Below, piece by piece: positions 26,933 to 35,394 of a stretch of 64,000 nt of DNA (positions within the stretch are counted from its first letter, which is position 1; every line of letters starts with the position of its first letter). A program made the translations under genes and the position numbers. Source of the stretch: Sanguibacter inulinus (GTDB lineage Bacteria; Actinomycetota; Actinomycetes; Actinomycetales; Cellulomonadaceae). Where the stretch lies: NCBI RefSeq assembly GCF_013415325.1, contig NZ_JACBYE010000002.1, forward strand, positions 62,001 through 126,000, read 5' to 3'. The notes under the pieces were generated by a model, which did not search any database, had not been told where the DNA came from, and saw nothing but the letters and a program-made list of their open reading frames with translations.

Positions 26933-26949
26933 GACCGGCGGAGCCGGTC
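26933..26949 (-). repeat. GACCGGC hairpin, copy 2
   Basis: GACCGGC and GCCGGTC pair around GGA. It lies between copy 1 and the rplL terminator; flanking bases also match copy 1 in part (GACCGGCGGA, then GGTCCC). Confidence 0.5.
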
Positions 26950-26964
26950 CCGACGTCGAGCAGA

Positions 26965-27005
26965 CGAGAAGGCCCGCACCCCTCGAAGGGGTGCGGGCCT
27001 TCTCG
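26965..27005 (-). terminator. Intrinsic terminator after rplL
   Basis: A 19-bp perfect stem with a 3-base loop, starting about 59 bases after the rplL stop; among the strongest hairpins in the cluster. It may be partial (attenuator), as in the E. coli rplL-rpoB gap. Confidence 0.8.
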
Positions 27006-27063
27006 CACGATGTGGTCCGCAAAGACGCCAGGCGTCTAGGCGGCCCGAGCCCGGAGGCTCAGA

Positions 27064-27447
27064 TCACTTGAGGGTGACCGTCGCGCCGGCGCCCTCGAGG
27101 GCAGCCTTTGCCTTCTCGGCGGTCTCCTTGTTGGCGGCCTCGAGGACCGGCTTCGGAGCACCGTCGACGAGGTCCTTGGCCTCCTTGAGACCGAGGCTCG
27201 TGAGGGCACGCACCTCCTTGATGACCTGGATCTTCTTGTCGCCAGCAGCCTCGAGGATGACGTCGAACTCGTCCTTCTCCTCCTCGGCCTCGGCGGCAGC
27301 AGCAGCCGGGCCAGCAACGGCGACAGCGGCCGGAGCAGCTGCGGTGACCTCGAAGGTCTCCTCGAATGCCTTCACGAACTCAGAGAGCTCGATGAGGGTG
27401 AGTTCCTTGAAAGCTCCGATGAGCTCTTCGGTGGTGAGCTTCGCCAT
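27064..27447 (-). CDS. rplL: 50S ribosomal protein L7/L12
   Basis: Stalk protein that recruits translation GTPases, 127 residues. N-terminal dimer domain ([30 protein letters not shown]), an Ala-rich hinge, and the C-terminal domain with [39 protein letters not shown]. It is expected in four to six copies per ribosome, together with L10. Confidence 0.98.
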   Translation of the reverse strand: MAKLTTEELIGAFKELTLIELSEFVKAFEETFEVTAAAPAAVAVAGPAAAAAEAEEEKDEFDVILEAAGDKKIQVIKEVRALTSLGLKEAKDLVDGAPKPVLEAANKETAEKAKAALEGAGATVTLK

Positions 27448-27528
27448 GGTCGGCGTCCTTCCTAGTTGTCCTGCGTGAAGCAGAGGGTGATGTGTGTGCG
27501 TGGCCTGCGTCGTCCCGGAGGGGAAGAC

Positions 27529-28059
27529 TCAGGCAGCGCTTTCCTGCGAAGCCTGCTTCTCGCGCAGGGCGTCGATGGTGCGCACAGCCTGTGATGCGGG
27601 GGCCGTGAACAGGTAGGCCGCCTGGAAGAGCGAAGCCTTGAATGCGCCCGCGGCCTTGGCCAGGAGCACCTCGCGGGACTCGAGGTCCGCGAGCTTGTTG
27701 ATGTCCTCAGCGGTCAGCGGGCGTCCGTCGAGGACTCCTGCCTTGATGACCAGCTGGGGGTTCGCCTTGGCGAAGTCACGCAGACCCTTGGCAGCCTCGA
27801 CCGGGTCACCGGAGACGAAGGCGATTGCCGACGGACCAGCGAGGTCGGCGTCGAGTCCCTCGACACCGGCTTCCTTGGCCGCGATGGCGGTCAGCGTGTT
27901 CTTCACCACGGCGTAGGTTGCGTTGCCGCTGAGCGACCGACGCAGCTGCTTGAGCTGCGCGACGGTGAGCCCGCGGTACTCGGTCAGCACTGCAGCGTTG
28001 GACTCGCGGAACAGGTCCGTGAGCTCTGCGACTGCGGCTGCCTTGTCCGGCCTCGCCAT
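27529..28059 (-). CDS. rplJ: 50S ribosomal protein L10
   Basis: Base of the L7/L12 stalk, 176 residues. [41 protein letters not shown] is typical; the C-terminal helix that binds L12 dimers follows. The ATG has GGAAGGATTGCC before it; an upstream in-frame extension of 56 residues would overlap the leader attenuator and is rejected. An L10(L12) complex represses this operon in many bacteria. Confidence 0.97.
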   Translation of the reverse strand: MARPDKAAAVAELTDLFRESNAAVLTEYRGLTVAQLKQLRRSLSGNATYAVVKNTLTAIAAKEAGVEGLDADLAGPSAIAFVSGDPVEAAKGLRDFAKANPQLVIKAGVLDGRPLTAEDINKLADLESREVLLAKAAGAFKASLFQAAYLFTAPASQAVRTIDALREKQASQESAA

Positions 28060-28270
28060 GGCAATCCTTCCGATGGTGGTGCCGCACGTCTCGCCGGGAA
28101 TCCGGCTCCCGCCCCGGACACAAAAAGAGCCCCGCGCAGGCGCGGGGCTCACAAGTTCCGGACCAGGTCCGACTCGATCACACTCACCTGCGCTGGCCTC
28201 CGTCTGCGACGGGACTTCGATCGGCATGTCCGCGAGCGGGCACGACCGACGACCTGCGGTCTTGGGTACA
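28060..28270 (-). ncRNA. rplJ leader (L10-leader type) with attenuator
   Basis: The untranslated leader lies where the ribosomal L10 leader RNA is found in many bacteria. It contains a textbook intrinsic terminator, so regulation by premature termination is likely, probably through the L10-L12 complex. The conserved L10-binding fold was not verified by alignment. Confidence 0.5.
28122..28150 (-). terminator. Attenuator in the rplJ leader
   Basis: GAGCCCCGCG pairs with its complement around a 4-base loop and is followed on the transcribed strand by five U residues, one of the few true U-runs in this window. It lies about 65 bases before rplJ. Confidence 0.8.
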
Positions 28271-28275
28271 GATGA

Positions 28276-28304
28276 ATACTACACGCCCCGAGGGGTGCTC
28301 AGGA
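28276..28304 (-). promoter_or_regulatory. Candidate promoter of rplJ-rplL
   Basis: TCCTGA and TAGTAT with a 17-base spacer, about 210 bases before rplJ. The -10 is good, the -35 weak. Confidence 0.45.
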
Positions 28305-28412
28305 CCATCGTGAGCCAGGCCACGCCCTGGCGGCCCGCACCGGCCTGGCCTGCCAATCTCCCTAGCCCACCTAGCCCGACAGGCGGCCTGGCCACCTAGC
28401 CCGCCACGCCGT

Positions 28413-28452
28413 CTGGCCGCCTGGCCGCCTGGCCGCCTGGCCGCCTGGCCGC
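28413..28452. repeat. Tandem repeat of CTGGCCGC, five copies
   Basis: Five perfect 8-base units, flanked on the left by degenerate related sequence (CCTAGCCC twice). It lies between the rplA terminator and the rplJ promoter and is not coding in any supported frame. Confidence 0.85.
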
Positions 28453-28473
28453 CTCAGAGAGTGTCCAGACGCG

Positions 28474-28511
28474 GACGAGGCCGGACCCCCCAGCGGGGAT
28501 CCGGCCTCGTC
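28474..28511 (-). terminator. Intrinsic terminator after rplA
   Basis: A 12-bp perfect outer stem (GACGAGGCCGGA with its complement) plus a C-run/G-run inner stem, beginning about 15 bases after the rplA stop. Confidence 0.8.
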
Positions 28512-28526
28512 GTGGAGCTGAGAGGC

Positions 28527-29243
28527 TCAGGCCTCGTCGTTCTCGAGCAGCTTCGTCGTCTTCGACTGGTCCACGGGGATGCCGGGGCCCATCGTCGTCG
28601 TGAGCGTCGCCTTCGAGATGTAGCGGCCCTTGGAAGCGGACGGCTTCAGACGGAGGACCTCTTCGATCGCGGCTGCGTAGTTCTCCACGAGGGCTTCCTC
28701 GGAGAACGACACCTTGCCGATGATGAAGTGGAGGTTCGAGTGCTTGTCGACGCGGAACTCGATCTTTCCGCCCTTGATCTCCGAGACAGCCTTCGCGACG
28801 TCCATGGTCACGGTGCCCGTCTTGGGGTTCGGCATGAGGCCACGGGGTCCGAGGACCTTTCCGAGGCGGCCGACCTTGCCCATGAGGTCAGGGGTGGCGA
28901 CAGCGGAGTCGAAGTCGGTGAAACCGGCTGCGACCTGGTCGATGAGCTCGTCGCCACCGACGACGTCGGCGCCGGCTGCGCGAGCCTGCTCGGCGCGCTC
29001 ACCCGTGGCGAAGACCAGGACACGAGCGGTCTTGCCGGTGCCGTGCGGGAGGATGACGGTGCCACGGACCATCTGGTCGGCCTTGCGAGGGTCGACGCCG
29101 AGACGGAAGGCGACCTCGACGGTCGCGTCCCACTTGGTCACCGAGGTTTCCTTCGCGAGGCGGACGGCCTCGAGGGGGGTGTAGAGGTTGTCGCGGTCGA
29201 TCTTCTCGGCCGCAGTGCGATATGCCTTGCTGCGCGTTGCCAT
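28527..29243 (-). CDS. rplA: 50S ribosomal protein L1
   Basis: L1-stalk protein that helps release deacylated tRNA, 238 residues. [29 protein letters not shown] and [21 protein letters not shown] are typical. GGAGAACC precedes the ATG. In E. coli L1 represses rplKA; no L1 site was identified here. Confidence 0.97.
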   Translation of the reverse strand: MATRSKAYRTAAEKIDRDNLYTPLEAVRLAKETSVTKWDATVEVAFRLGVDPRKADQMVRGTVILPHGTGKTARVLVFATGERAEQARAAGADVVGGDELIDQVAAGFTDFDSAVATPDLMGKVGRLGKVLGPRGLMPNPKTGTVTMDVAKAVSEIKGGKIEFRVDKHSNLHFIIGKVSFSEEALVENYAAAIEEVLRLKPSASKGRYISKATLTTTMGPGIPVDQSKTTKLLENDEA

Positions 29244-29347
29244 CTGCTGGTTCTCCTAGCTGCAGTCGTGGTCTACGGGTCCGCGCGGACCCTGCCACTG
29301 GCCGCCGGCTGAGCCGGCGGTCGATGAAAGATGAGGGAGAAGGCTTC

Positions 29348-29779
29348 TCAGCCTTCGACCTTGATGCCCATGGAGCGGGCGGTGCCGGCGATGATCTTCG
29401 ACGCTGCGTCGATGTCGTTGGCGTTGAGGTCTTCGAGCTTGGTGGTGGCGATGTCACGGACCTGTGCGGACGTGAGGGTCGCGACCTTGACCGTGTGCGG
29501 GGTGGGCGAGCCCTTGTCCACGCCAGCGGCCTTCTTGATCAGCTCTGCTGCCGGCGGCGTCTTCGTGATGAAGGTGAAGGAACGGTCTTCGTAGACCGTG
29601 ATCTCCACGGGCACCACGTTGCCGCGCTGCGACTCGGTGGCCGCGTTGTAGGCCTTGCAGAACTCCATGATGTTGACGCCGTGCTGTCCGAGCGCGGGGC
29701 CGATCGGGGGTGCCGGTGTGGCAGCACCGGCCTGGATCTGGAGCTTGATCAGCCCAGATACCTTCTTCTTGGGAGGCAT
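29348..29779 (-). CDS. rplK: 50S ribosomal protein L11
   Basis: GTPase-centre protein, 143 residues; site of thiostrepton action and RelA activation. It has the proline-rich N-terminus ([24 protein letters not shown]) and the rRNA-binding C-terminal domain. AAGGACC precedes the ATG. Confidence 0.97.
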   Translation of the reverse strand: MPPKKKVSGLIKLQIQAGAATPAPPIGPALGQHGVNIMEFCKAYNAATESQRGNVVPVEITVYEDRSFTFITKTPPAAELIKKAAGVDKGSPTPHTVKVATLTSAQVRDIATTKLEDLNANDIDAASKIIAGTARSMGIKVEG

Positions 29780-29851
29780 ATCGGGTCCTTCGTGTCTTCT
29801 GACTCAGTTGTTGACGGGAGCCTGGGTGGCACACGTCCCTCGCCGGACGGC

Positions 29852-30688
29852 TCAGATCTTGGCGACCTGGCTGAACGACAGCTCGACCGGGGTCTCCCGG
29901 CCGAAGATCGAGACCAGCACCTTGAGCTTCTGGCCCTCGGCGTTGATCTCGGAGATCGTGGCAGGCAGCGTGTCGAAAGGTCCGTCCGTGACGGTGACCG
30001 ACTCGCCGACGGTGAAGTCGACCTCGATCGCCGGGGCGGAACCGCTGCCCTTGGCGCCGGCCTCTGCCTTGGGGGCGATGAGGGGCGCGAGCATCCCGAA
30101 GACCTCGTTCTGGGTCAGCGGGACAGGCTGGTGGGTGTGACCGACGAAGCCGGTGACACCGGGCGTGTGGCGCACGGCGCCCCACGACTCGTCGGTGAGG
30201 TCCATGCGGACGAGGACGTAACCGGGGATCCGGACGCGGCGGACGATCTTCTTCTGCGCGTTCTTGATCTCGGTGACCTCTTCCATCGGCACCTCGATCT
30301 GGAAGATGTAGTCCTCCATGTTGAGGCTCTGGATGCGGTTCTCGAGGTTCGCCTTCACGCGGTTCTCGTAGCCGGCGTAGGAGTGGATGACGTACCAGTC
30401 GCCGGGCTTGCCGCGCAGCTCGCGCTTGAAGGCCTCGACGGGGTCTTCGTCCTCGTCGTCGACAGCCGCCTCGGCGTCGGACGCGGACTCGTCGACCGGG
30501 GACTCCTCGGCGATCTCGTCGCCGGCCGCCTCGGTCGGCTCCTCGGTCGAGGTCGCGTCGTCGTCGACGGACTCCTCGGTCGGCTGGTCGTCGAGCTCGG
30601 TGACCGCGACGTCCGCGTCGGCGCTCTCAGCGTCGCCCGCGACGGCGTCGACGATCTCCTCCGTCGGTTCGAACGACTCCTGAGACAC
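29852..30688 (-). CDS. nusG: Transcription antitermination factor NusG
   Basis: Binds RNA polymerase and couples it to Rho or ribosomes. The 278-residue product has an N-terminal acidic extension of about 85 residues rich in Glu, Asp, Ala and Ser. It is followed by the NGN domain ([23 protein letters not shown]) and a KOW domain ([26 protein letters not shown]). Such acidic extensions are common in actinomycete NusG and make it longer than E. coli NusG (181). The start is GTG. It sits in the canonical secE-nusG-rplK order. Confidence 0.97.
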   Translation of the reverse strand: MSQESFEPTEEIVDAVAGDAESADADVAVTELDDQPTEESVDDDATSTEEPTEAAGDEIAEESPVDESASDAEAAVDDEDEDPVEAFKRELRGKPGDWYVIHSYAGYENRVKANLENRIQSLNMEDYIFQIEVPMEEVTEIKNAQKKIVRRVRIPGYVLVRMDLTDESWGAVRHTPGVTGFVGHTHQPVPLTQNEVFGMLAPLIAPKAEAGAKGSGSAPAIEVDFTVGESVTVTDGPFDTLPATISEINAEGQKLKVLVSIFGRETPVELSFSQVAKI

Positions 30689-30821
30689 GTGTCAACCTGC
30701 TTTCTACTGACGATCCGAGATGGGCCCGGACTACTACCTGATGGACGTGCGACGCGCGGTCACTCGAGAGCACCGCGCGTCATGTTCTGGACCGCCCGCT
30801 GTCGCGCGACGGCCGCTCGGC

Positions 30822-31100
30822 CTAGCCGAAGATCCAGAAGACGCCCTTGTTGATGACGTAGTCGAGCGCGAGCACGAAGGCCATGCAGACGAGCACGAAG
30901 ACGATCACGACGAGCGTGTAGTTCCAGAGCTCAGACCGCGTGGGGGTGACGACCTTCTTGAGCTCGGCGACCACCTGGCGGACGAAGAGAGCGATGCGAG
31001 CGAAGATGTTCGCCTTGGCAGGCGCACCCTTCGGGCTCTTCTTCTCGCCACCGACACCGGCGCTCTCAGCGCTGGCTGCTCCGGCTGCGGAATCGCTCAC
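30822..31100 (-). CDS. secE: Preprotein translocase subunit SecE
   Basis: Small clamp subunit of the SecYEG channel, 92 residues. After a low-complexity Ala/Ser/Gly/Lys N-terminus comes the amphipathic helix (FVRQVVAELKKVVTPTRSELW) and one membrane helix (YTLVVIVFVLVCMAFVLAL). The GTG start is preceded by AGGGA. It begins 108 bases after tRNA-Trp, as in many bacteria. Confidence 0.96.
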   Translation of the reverse strand: MSDSAAGAASAESAGVGGEKKSPKGAPAKANIFARIALFVRQVVAELKKVVTPTRSELWNYTLVVIVFVLVCMAFVLALDYVINKGVFWIFG

Positions 31101-31208
31101 TGGTTCATCCCTACGTCGTGGCTTGCCTGTTCACGTGCCCATGACCCATCTCCTCGAATCAGACGAGGATGTGCCCAGGCCCGGTCGACGACCGACGAGG
31201 ACACCAAG

Positions 31209-31281
31209 CAGGGCAGACAGGACTCGAACCTGCAACCTGCGGTTTTGGAGACCGCTGCGCTACCAATTGCGCCACTACCCT
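31209..31281 (-). tRNA. trnW: tRNA-Trp (CCA anticodon)
   Basis: A 73-base cloverleaf. The acceptor stem AGGGTAG/CTGCCCT has 7 bp with one G-U pair, the anticodon loop is CTCCAAA with anticodon CCA, and the T-arm carries GTTCGAGTC. The discriminator base is G and CCA is not encoded. It lies just upstream of secE. Confidence 0.95.
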
Positions 31282-31374
31282 TCGACGGACTGCTCACCCT
31301 GCCTGCCGCACCGGACCGACCCGTGAGGGTCGGAGGCACGCCCGATCAGGATGGACGTCATCCACCGAATGAAT

Positions 31375-31404
31375 ACTGTACGCGACGCAGGCGCTGGGGT
31401 CTAA
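31375..31404 (-). promoter_or_regulatory. Promoter of tRNA-Trp
   Basis: TTAGAC and TACAGT with an 18-base spacer, about 90 bases before the tRNA, oriented to it. It may also serve secE-nusG. Confidence 0.5.
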
Positions 31405-31442
31405 CCAGGTCTGTCTCAGGCCCTCGGACGGGCCGGCCGAGG

Positions 31443-31488
31443 GCGCTGCGACGGCCTGTCGCAGCGCGCCGTCCTCCGGACGGAGGAC
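31443..31488. repeat. Two adjacent perfect inverted repeats in a divergent promoter region
   Basis: The first has 10-bp arms (GCGCTGCGAC) and a 5-base centre. The second, GTCCTCC/GGAGGAC, has 7-bp arms and a 4-base centre. They lie between the tRNA-Trp promoter and the start of the ABC operon, outside both predicted transcripts. Confidence 0.6.
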
Positions 31489-31510
31489 CCCCAGGTCGAC
31501 CGCTCCGACT

Positions 31511-31540
31511 CTGGTGCGCAGACCGCCACCAGACCAGGCT
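31511..31540 (+). promoter_or_regulatory. Candidate promoter of the ABC operon (leaderless type)
   Basis: CTGGTG and CAGGCT with an 18-base spacer; the -10-like hexamer ends exactly 6 bases before the ATG. AGG inside it is the only Shine-Dalgarno-like element. Confidence 0.4.
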
Positions 31541-31546
31541 CGAGCC

Positions 31547-32503
31547 ATGACCACCAGCAGGCAGACAGGCAGGACCTCTCCGGCGATCGAGGTCGTGGGC
31601 CTCCACAAGCGCTACGGTTCCCACGCCGCCGTCGACGGTCTCGACCTGCGCGTCGAGCACGGCGAGACCGTCGCGATCCTGGGCCCCAACGGCGCCGGGA
31701 AGACGACCACCGTCGAGATCCTCGAGGGCTTCCGGCGGCCTGACGCGGGGACTGTGCGCGTGCTCGGCACAGACCCCTCGCACGCCGGTCGGCAGTGGCG
31801 GGACCGCATCGGTGTGGTGCTCCAGGACTCCCGGGACCAGGCCGAGCTCACGGTCCGGGAGATGGTCCGGCACTTCGCCGGCTACTACTCGGCGCCACGC
31901 GACCCTGACGAGGTGGTCGAGGCCGTCGGGCTCGCCGCCAAGGCCGGAGCGCGGGCCCGGTCGCTCTCGGGCGGTCAGCGCCGCAGGCTCGACGTCGCCC
32001 TGGGGATCGTGGGGGCCCCCGAGCTGCTGTTCCTCGACGAGCCCACGACAGGCTTCGACCCCGAGGCACGCCGCTCGTTCTGGGAGCTGGTGCGCTCTCT
32101 GCGGGGAGACGGCACGACGGTCGTGCTGACCACCCACTATCTCGACGAGGCCGCGGCACTCGCCGACCGCGTGGTCGTGGTGACCGCGGGCCGCGTCGCC
32201 GCCGAGGGCACACCTACCTCCCTCGGCGGGCCCGAGGCCCGTCGGCCTGTCGTGCACTGGACCCAGGACGGTGCTGCCAGGAGCGAACGGACTGCCCGGC
32301 CGACAGCCCTCGTGGCTGAGCTGGCCGCCAGCCTGGCCCTCGACGACGGAGAGGTCCCCGGGCTGAGGATCGATACGCCGACCCTCGAAGACGTCTACCT
32401 CGACCTCGTCTCCGCGGGCCGCACCGCCACCAGGCCCTCGGCGGCTGCGCCCGGACGACACCCAGACACCGATGACCTGACGACGACGGAGACGGCACGA
32501 TGA
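31547..32503 (+). CDS. ABC-2 transporter ATP-binding protein
   Basis: The 318-residue ATPase half of an exporter. Motifs in order: Walker A GPNGAGKTTT (about residue 47), Q-loop (VVLQDS), signature LSGGQRRRLDVAL, Walker B LLFLDEPTTG, H-loop TTHYLDEA. About 90 residues after the nucleotide domain match the C-terminal extension of drug-resistance type ABC-2 ATPases (DrrA/CcmA-like). The stop overlaps the permease start by four bases (ATGA), so the two form a complex. The substrate is unknown. The ATG was chosen over an upstream GTG because it has a promoter-like hexamer at the right distance. Confidence 0.9.
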   Translation: MTTSRQTGRTSPAIEVVGLHKRYGSHAAVDGLDLRVEHGETVAILGPNGAGKTTTVEILEGFRRPDAGTVRVLGTDPSHAGRQWRDRIGVVLQDSRDQAELTVREMVRHFAGYYSAPRDPDEVVEAVGLAAKAGARARSLSGGQRRRLDVALGIVGAPELLFLDEPTTGFDPEARRSFWELVRSLRGDGTTVVLTTHYLDEAAALADRVVVVTAGRVAAEGTPTSLGGPEARRPVVHWTQDGAARSERTARPTALVAELAASLALDDGEVPGLRIDTPTLEDVYLDLVSAGRTATRPSAAAPGRHPDTDDLTTTETAR

Positions 32504-33396
32504 CCGCAGCGACGCACAGCACAGGTACGCACGGCCCAGGCACGCACCACCCAGGCACGACGCGGACGTCGACCCGGCGGCTCCCCGGGATCGTCGCGCT
32601 CGGCCTGAGCCGCACCCGGCTCGAGCTGGTGTCGTTCTTCCGAGAGCGCGACGCCGTCGTCTTCATCTTCGCGTACCCGATCCTCATGCTCGCGATCTTC
32701 GCGAGCGTCTTCGGTCAGGACGGCGCCACGGCAGGGGGCTCGGGCGAGGACGCCGTGAGCTTCGCCCAATACTTCCTCCCCGGGATGATCGCCACGGGGA
32801 TGATGCTCACGAGCTTCCAGGCGCTCGCCACGTCGCTCGCGGTCGAGCGCGACGACGGTTCTCTCAAGCGCCTGCGGACCACTCCCCTGCCACCCGTCGC
32901 GTTCTTCCTCGGGAAGATCGGTCAGGTCCTGGTCGTCTCGCTCGCGCAGACCACCCTGCTCGTGGCTGCCGGGGCGCTGCTGTTCGGCATCGAGGTGCCC
33001 GGCTCCCTCGACGCCTGGGTCACCTTCGCCTGGGTTTTCGTGCTCGGGACCGCCGTCGGAACGGTGTGCGGCATCGCGTTCTCCTCGGTCCCGCGCTCAG
33101 GCAGGTCGGTGACAGCAGTCGTCCTGCCCGTCGTGCTGGTCCTGCAGTTCACCTCGGGGGTGTTCTTCGTGTTCTCCGACCTGCCCACCTGGATGCAGAG
33201 GTTCGCGGAGGTCTTCCCGCTCAAGTGGATGGCGCAGGGCATGCGCTCGGTGTTCCTCCCCGACAGCGCCCAGGCGGCCGAGGTGTCCGGGTCCTGGCAG
33301 CACGGGCCGACAGCCGTCATCCTGGTGGCATGGTTGATCCTCGGGCTCGTCGTGTGCGTGCGCACCTTCCGCTGGCGCCGTCGTGACGACGGCTGA
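32500..33396 (+). CDS. ABC-2 type permease
   Basis: Membrane half of the exporter, 298 residues. A His/Gly/Thr-rich N-terminus of about 30 residues is followed by about six membrane helices (FAYPILMLAIFASVF, QYFLPGMIATGMML, VLVVSLAQTTLLVAAGALLFG, VLPVVLVLQFTSGVFFVF, AVILVAWLILGLVVCV). VERDDGSLKRLRTTPLP and FPLKWMAQGM are typical of the ABC-2 drug-efflux family. It is overlapped by the histidine kinase gene at its end, so all four genes appear to be one operon. Confidence 0.9.
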   Translation: MTAATHSTGTHGPGTHHPGTTRTSTRRLPGIVALGLSRTRLELVSFFRERDAVVFIFAYPILMLAIFASVFGQDGATAGGSGEDAVSFAQYFLPGMIATGMMLTSFQALATSLAVERDDGSLKRLRTTPLPPVAFFLGKIGQVLVVSLAQTTLLVAAGALLFGIEVPGSLDAWVTFAWVFVLGTAVGTVCGIAFSSVPRSGRSVTAVVLPVVLVLQFTSGVFFVFSDLPTWMQRFAEVFPLKWMAQGMRSVFLPDSAQAAEVSGSWQHGPTAVILVAWLILGLVVCVRTFRWRRRDDG

Positions 33397-34690
33397 GCCG
33401 GCGGGCCTCGCAGCGGACGACGCGATCGACGCCGACGCACGCAGCTGGGCACGGGTCTTGAGGTTCTGGCACCTCGCCTTCTACCTGCTCGTCGGGTTCA
33501 CCGTCGCGGGGATCCTGGTGAGCGACGACAGGGTCCTGGGCCGCAGCGGTCCCTCGCTCGTCGCCCTCGGCGTGCTCGTCCTGGCCTACGCGACCTTCGG
33601 CCAGCGGGCTGCGGCCCGGAGCCTGCACCACGGCCCCGACGCCGCGGTGTGGGCGTACCTCCTCGTGCTCTTCGTGGTCACCTGCGTCGTGACGTCCCTC
33701 GACCCGCTGGGCACCATGCTGCTGTTCGTGGCGTACTCGCAGGTCTGGCTGCTCACGCCGAGCATCCGCGTCGGGGCGTGGTTGAGCGCGCTCCTCGCCC
33801 TCGTGAGCACCCTCGCGCTGCTGTTCAGGCTCCGAGACGTCGATGCGGCCTCGTGGGCCACCGTGTTCCAGATGGCGCTCGGTCTCGCCTTCAGCATGCT
33901 CATGGGCCTGTGGCTGCACTGGATCTTGCGGCAGGGCGCGCAACGGGCCGAGCTGCTCCGATCGCTCCAGGAGGCCCAGGCCGAGCTGGGCCGCACCCAG
34001 CACGCCGCGGGCGTGGTCGCCGAGCGCGAGCGCGTCGCGCGCGAGATCCACGACACCCTCGCCCAGGGCTTCACGAGCGTGGTCATGCTCGCCCAGACCG
34101 CCGCCGCCGAGGCGCAGCACGGCGAGACCGGCCAGGTGCTGCGCCACCTCGACCTGATCGAGCGGACGGCGCGGGACAACCTCGCCGAGGCACGGGCCCT
34201 CGTCTCGGCGTCCTCCCCGGCGCCCCTCGACGCGTCGACGCTGCCGGAGGCCCTGGCACGGCTCGGAGCACGGCTCACCGAGGAGACCGGGATCGAGGTC
34301 AGCACGGTGTGCACGGGGAGCGACGCGCTCTCCTCGCCCGTCGAGGTCGCGCTCCTGCGGACGGTCCAGGAGGCGCTGTCCAACGTCCGCAGGCACTCGG
34401 GTGCTGCCCGGGTGCAGGTCAGCCTCGAGATCGGCCCCACGGACGCCGTGGTGACCGTGATGGACGACGGGACCGGCCGCGAGGACACTGCCGTGGAAGG
34501 ATTCGGGCTGCGCGGCATGCGTGAGCGCGTGAGAGCCCTAGGAGGACAGGTGCAGGTCGAAGACTGCGGACCGGAGATCGGCGACGCGTCCACCGTACCG
34601 GAGCACGTCGCCGCTGGACGCGGGACCCCGCAGGTCGCGGCGGGCCGCGGGACCCGGCTCGTCGCGCGCGTCCCGAGGATCCTCGCGTGA
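33383..34690 (+). CDS. NarL-type sensor histidine kinase
   Basis: A 435-residue kinase. About five to six membrane helices occupy residues 28-180. A HisKA_3 dimerisation domain with phospho-acceptor His223 in REIHDTLAQGFTSV follows, then a HATPase domain with NVRRHSG (N-box) and GFGLRGMRERV. It lacks an obvious extracellular sensor domain, so the signal is probably sensed in the membrane. The GTG start overlaps the permease by 14 bases. Overlap with the next response regulator and the ABC genes suggests that the pair senses what the exporter handles, as in bacitracin- or lantibiotic-type modules. Confidence 0.9.
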   Translation: MTTAEPAGLAADDAIDADARSWARVLRFWHLAFYLLVGFTVAGILVSDDRVLGRSGPSLVALGVLVLAYATFGQRAAARSLHHGPDAAVWAYLLVLFVVTCVVTSLDPLGTMLLFVAYSQVWLLTPSIRVGAWLSALLALVSTLALLFRLRDVDAASWATVFQMALGLAFSMLMGLWLHWILRQGAQRAELLRSLQEAQAELGRTQHAAGVVAERERVAREIHDTLAQGFTSVVMLAQTAAAEAQHGETGQVLRHLDLIERTARDNLAEARALVSASSPAPLDASTLPEALARLGARLTEETGIEVSTVCTGSDALSSPVEVALLRTVQEALSNVRRHSGAARVQVSLEIGPTDAVVTVMDDGTGREDTAVEGFGLRGMRERVRALGGQVQVEDCGPEIGDASTVPEHVAAGRGTPQVAAGRGTRLVARVPRILA

Positions 34691-35379
34691 GCACCGCGGC
34701 GTCAGGGCTCCCGGCCGGCGCACCTGCTCCGCCCAGCACCGGGCTCGCGGCAGGAGTCGTCAGGGTCGTGGTCGCCGACGACCACCCTGTCGTGCGTGCA
34801 GGGATCGTGGGGATGCTCGGCGTCGAGCCTGACATCGAGGTCGTCGGCGAGGCCGAGGACGGCCGTCAGGCTGTCGACCTCGCGCGCGAGCTGGTCCCCG
34901 ACGTGGTCGTGACAGACCTGCGCATGCCTGTGCTCGACGGGGTCGGCGCCACCCGCGAGATCGTCGCGCTGCCCGGCCGGACCCGCGTCGTCGTGCTGAC
35001 GACCTACGAGACCGACGGCGAGATCCTGCGCGCCGTCGAGGCAGGTGCCACGGGCTATCTGCTCAAGGACACGCCGCGTGCTGAGCTGGTCGCCGGGATC
35101 CGCGACGCGGCGCGGGGCCAGACGGTGCTCACCCCCTCGGTCGCGACCCGGCTCGTCAGCCAGGTCGGCTCGCGGGCGGAACGGCTCACCCCGCGCGAGG
35201 TCGAGGTGCTCCGGGCGGTCGCCCGCGGCCTGAGCAACGCCGCGGTCGGGCAGGAGCTGTTCATCTCGGAGACCACGGTGAAGACCCACCTGATCCGCGC
35301 CTTCGGCAAGCTCGGCGTCAACGACAGGACCCACGCCGTGACCGTCGCTATGGAGCGCGGGCTGCTCGGCACCGCATGA
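34687..35379 (+). CDS. NarL/LuxR-family response regulator
   Basis: Partner of the kinase before it, 230 residues. After about 22 low-complexity residues comes the receiver domain with acidic pair Asp31-Asp32, phospho-acceptor Asp77 (VVTDLRMP), Thr105 and Lys127. The LuxR-type HTH lies at about 165-218 (LTPREVEVLRAVARGLSNAAVGQELF, then TVKTHLIRAFGKLGV). The GTG start overlaps the kinase stop by four bases. Likely targets include the ABC genes in the same operon. Confidence 0.93.
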   Translation: MSTAASGLPAGAPAPPSTGLAAGVVRVVVADDHPVVRAGIVGMLGVEPDIEVVGEAEDGRQAVDLARELVPDVVVTDLRMPVLDGVGATREIVALPGRTRVVVLTTYETDGEILRAVEAGATGYLLKDTPRAELVAGIRDAARGQTVLTPSVATRLVSQVGSRAERLTPREVEVLRAVARGLSNAAVGQELFISETTVKTHLIRAFGKLGVNDRTHAVTVAMERGLLGTA

Positions 35380-35394
35380 CGCGCTGCGCCGGGG

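Larger units (their letters stand above)
26510..27063 (-). other. 554-base spacer between rplL and rpoB
   Basis: In transcription order it holds the terminator after rplL, two similar GACCGG hairpins about 120 bases apart, the rpoB promoter, and a leader of about 230 bases. No gene was recognised. Confidence 0.6.
28060..28526 (-). other. 467-base spacer between rplA and rplJ
   Basis: In transcription order it holds the rplA terminator, an 8-base tandem repeat, a promoter, and a leader of about 210 bases with a terminator-like hairpin. Confidence 0.6.

Noticed and set aside
28413-28452. CRISPR-like repeat
   Set aside because: The units are 8 bases and contiguous, with no spacers and no cas genes.
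31209-31281. tRNA-Trp as an integration site of a mobile element
   Set aside because: No integrase, no duplicated tRNA end and no foreign-looking genes nearby; the tRNA-secE-nusG order is standard.
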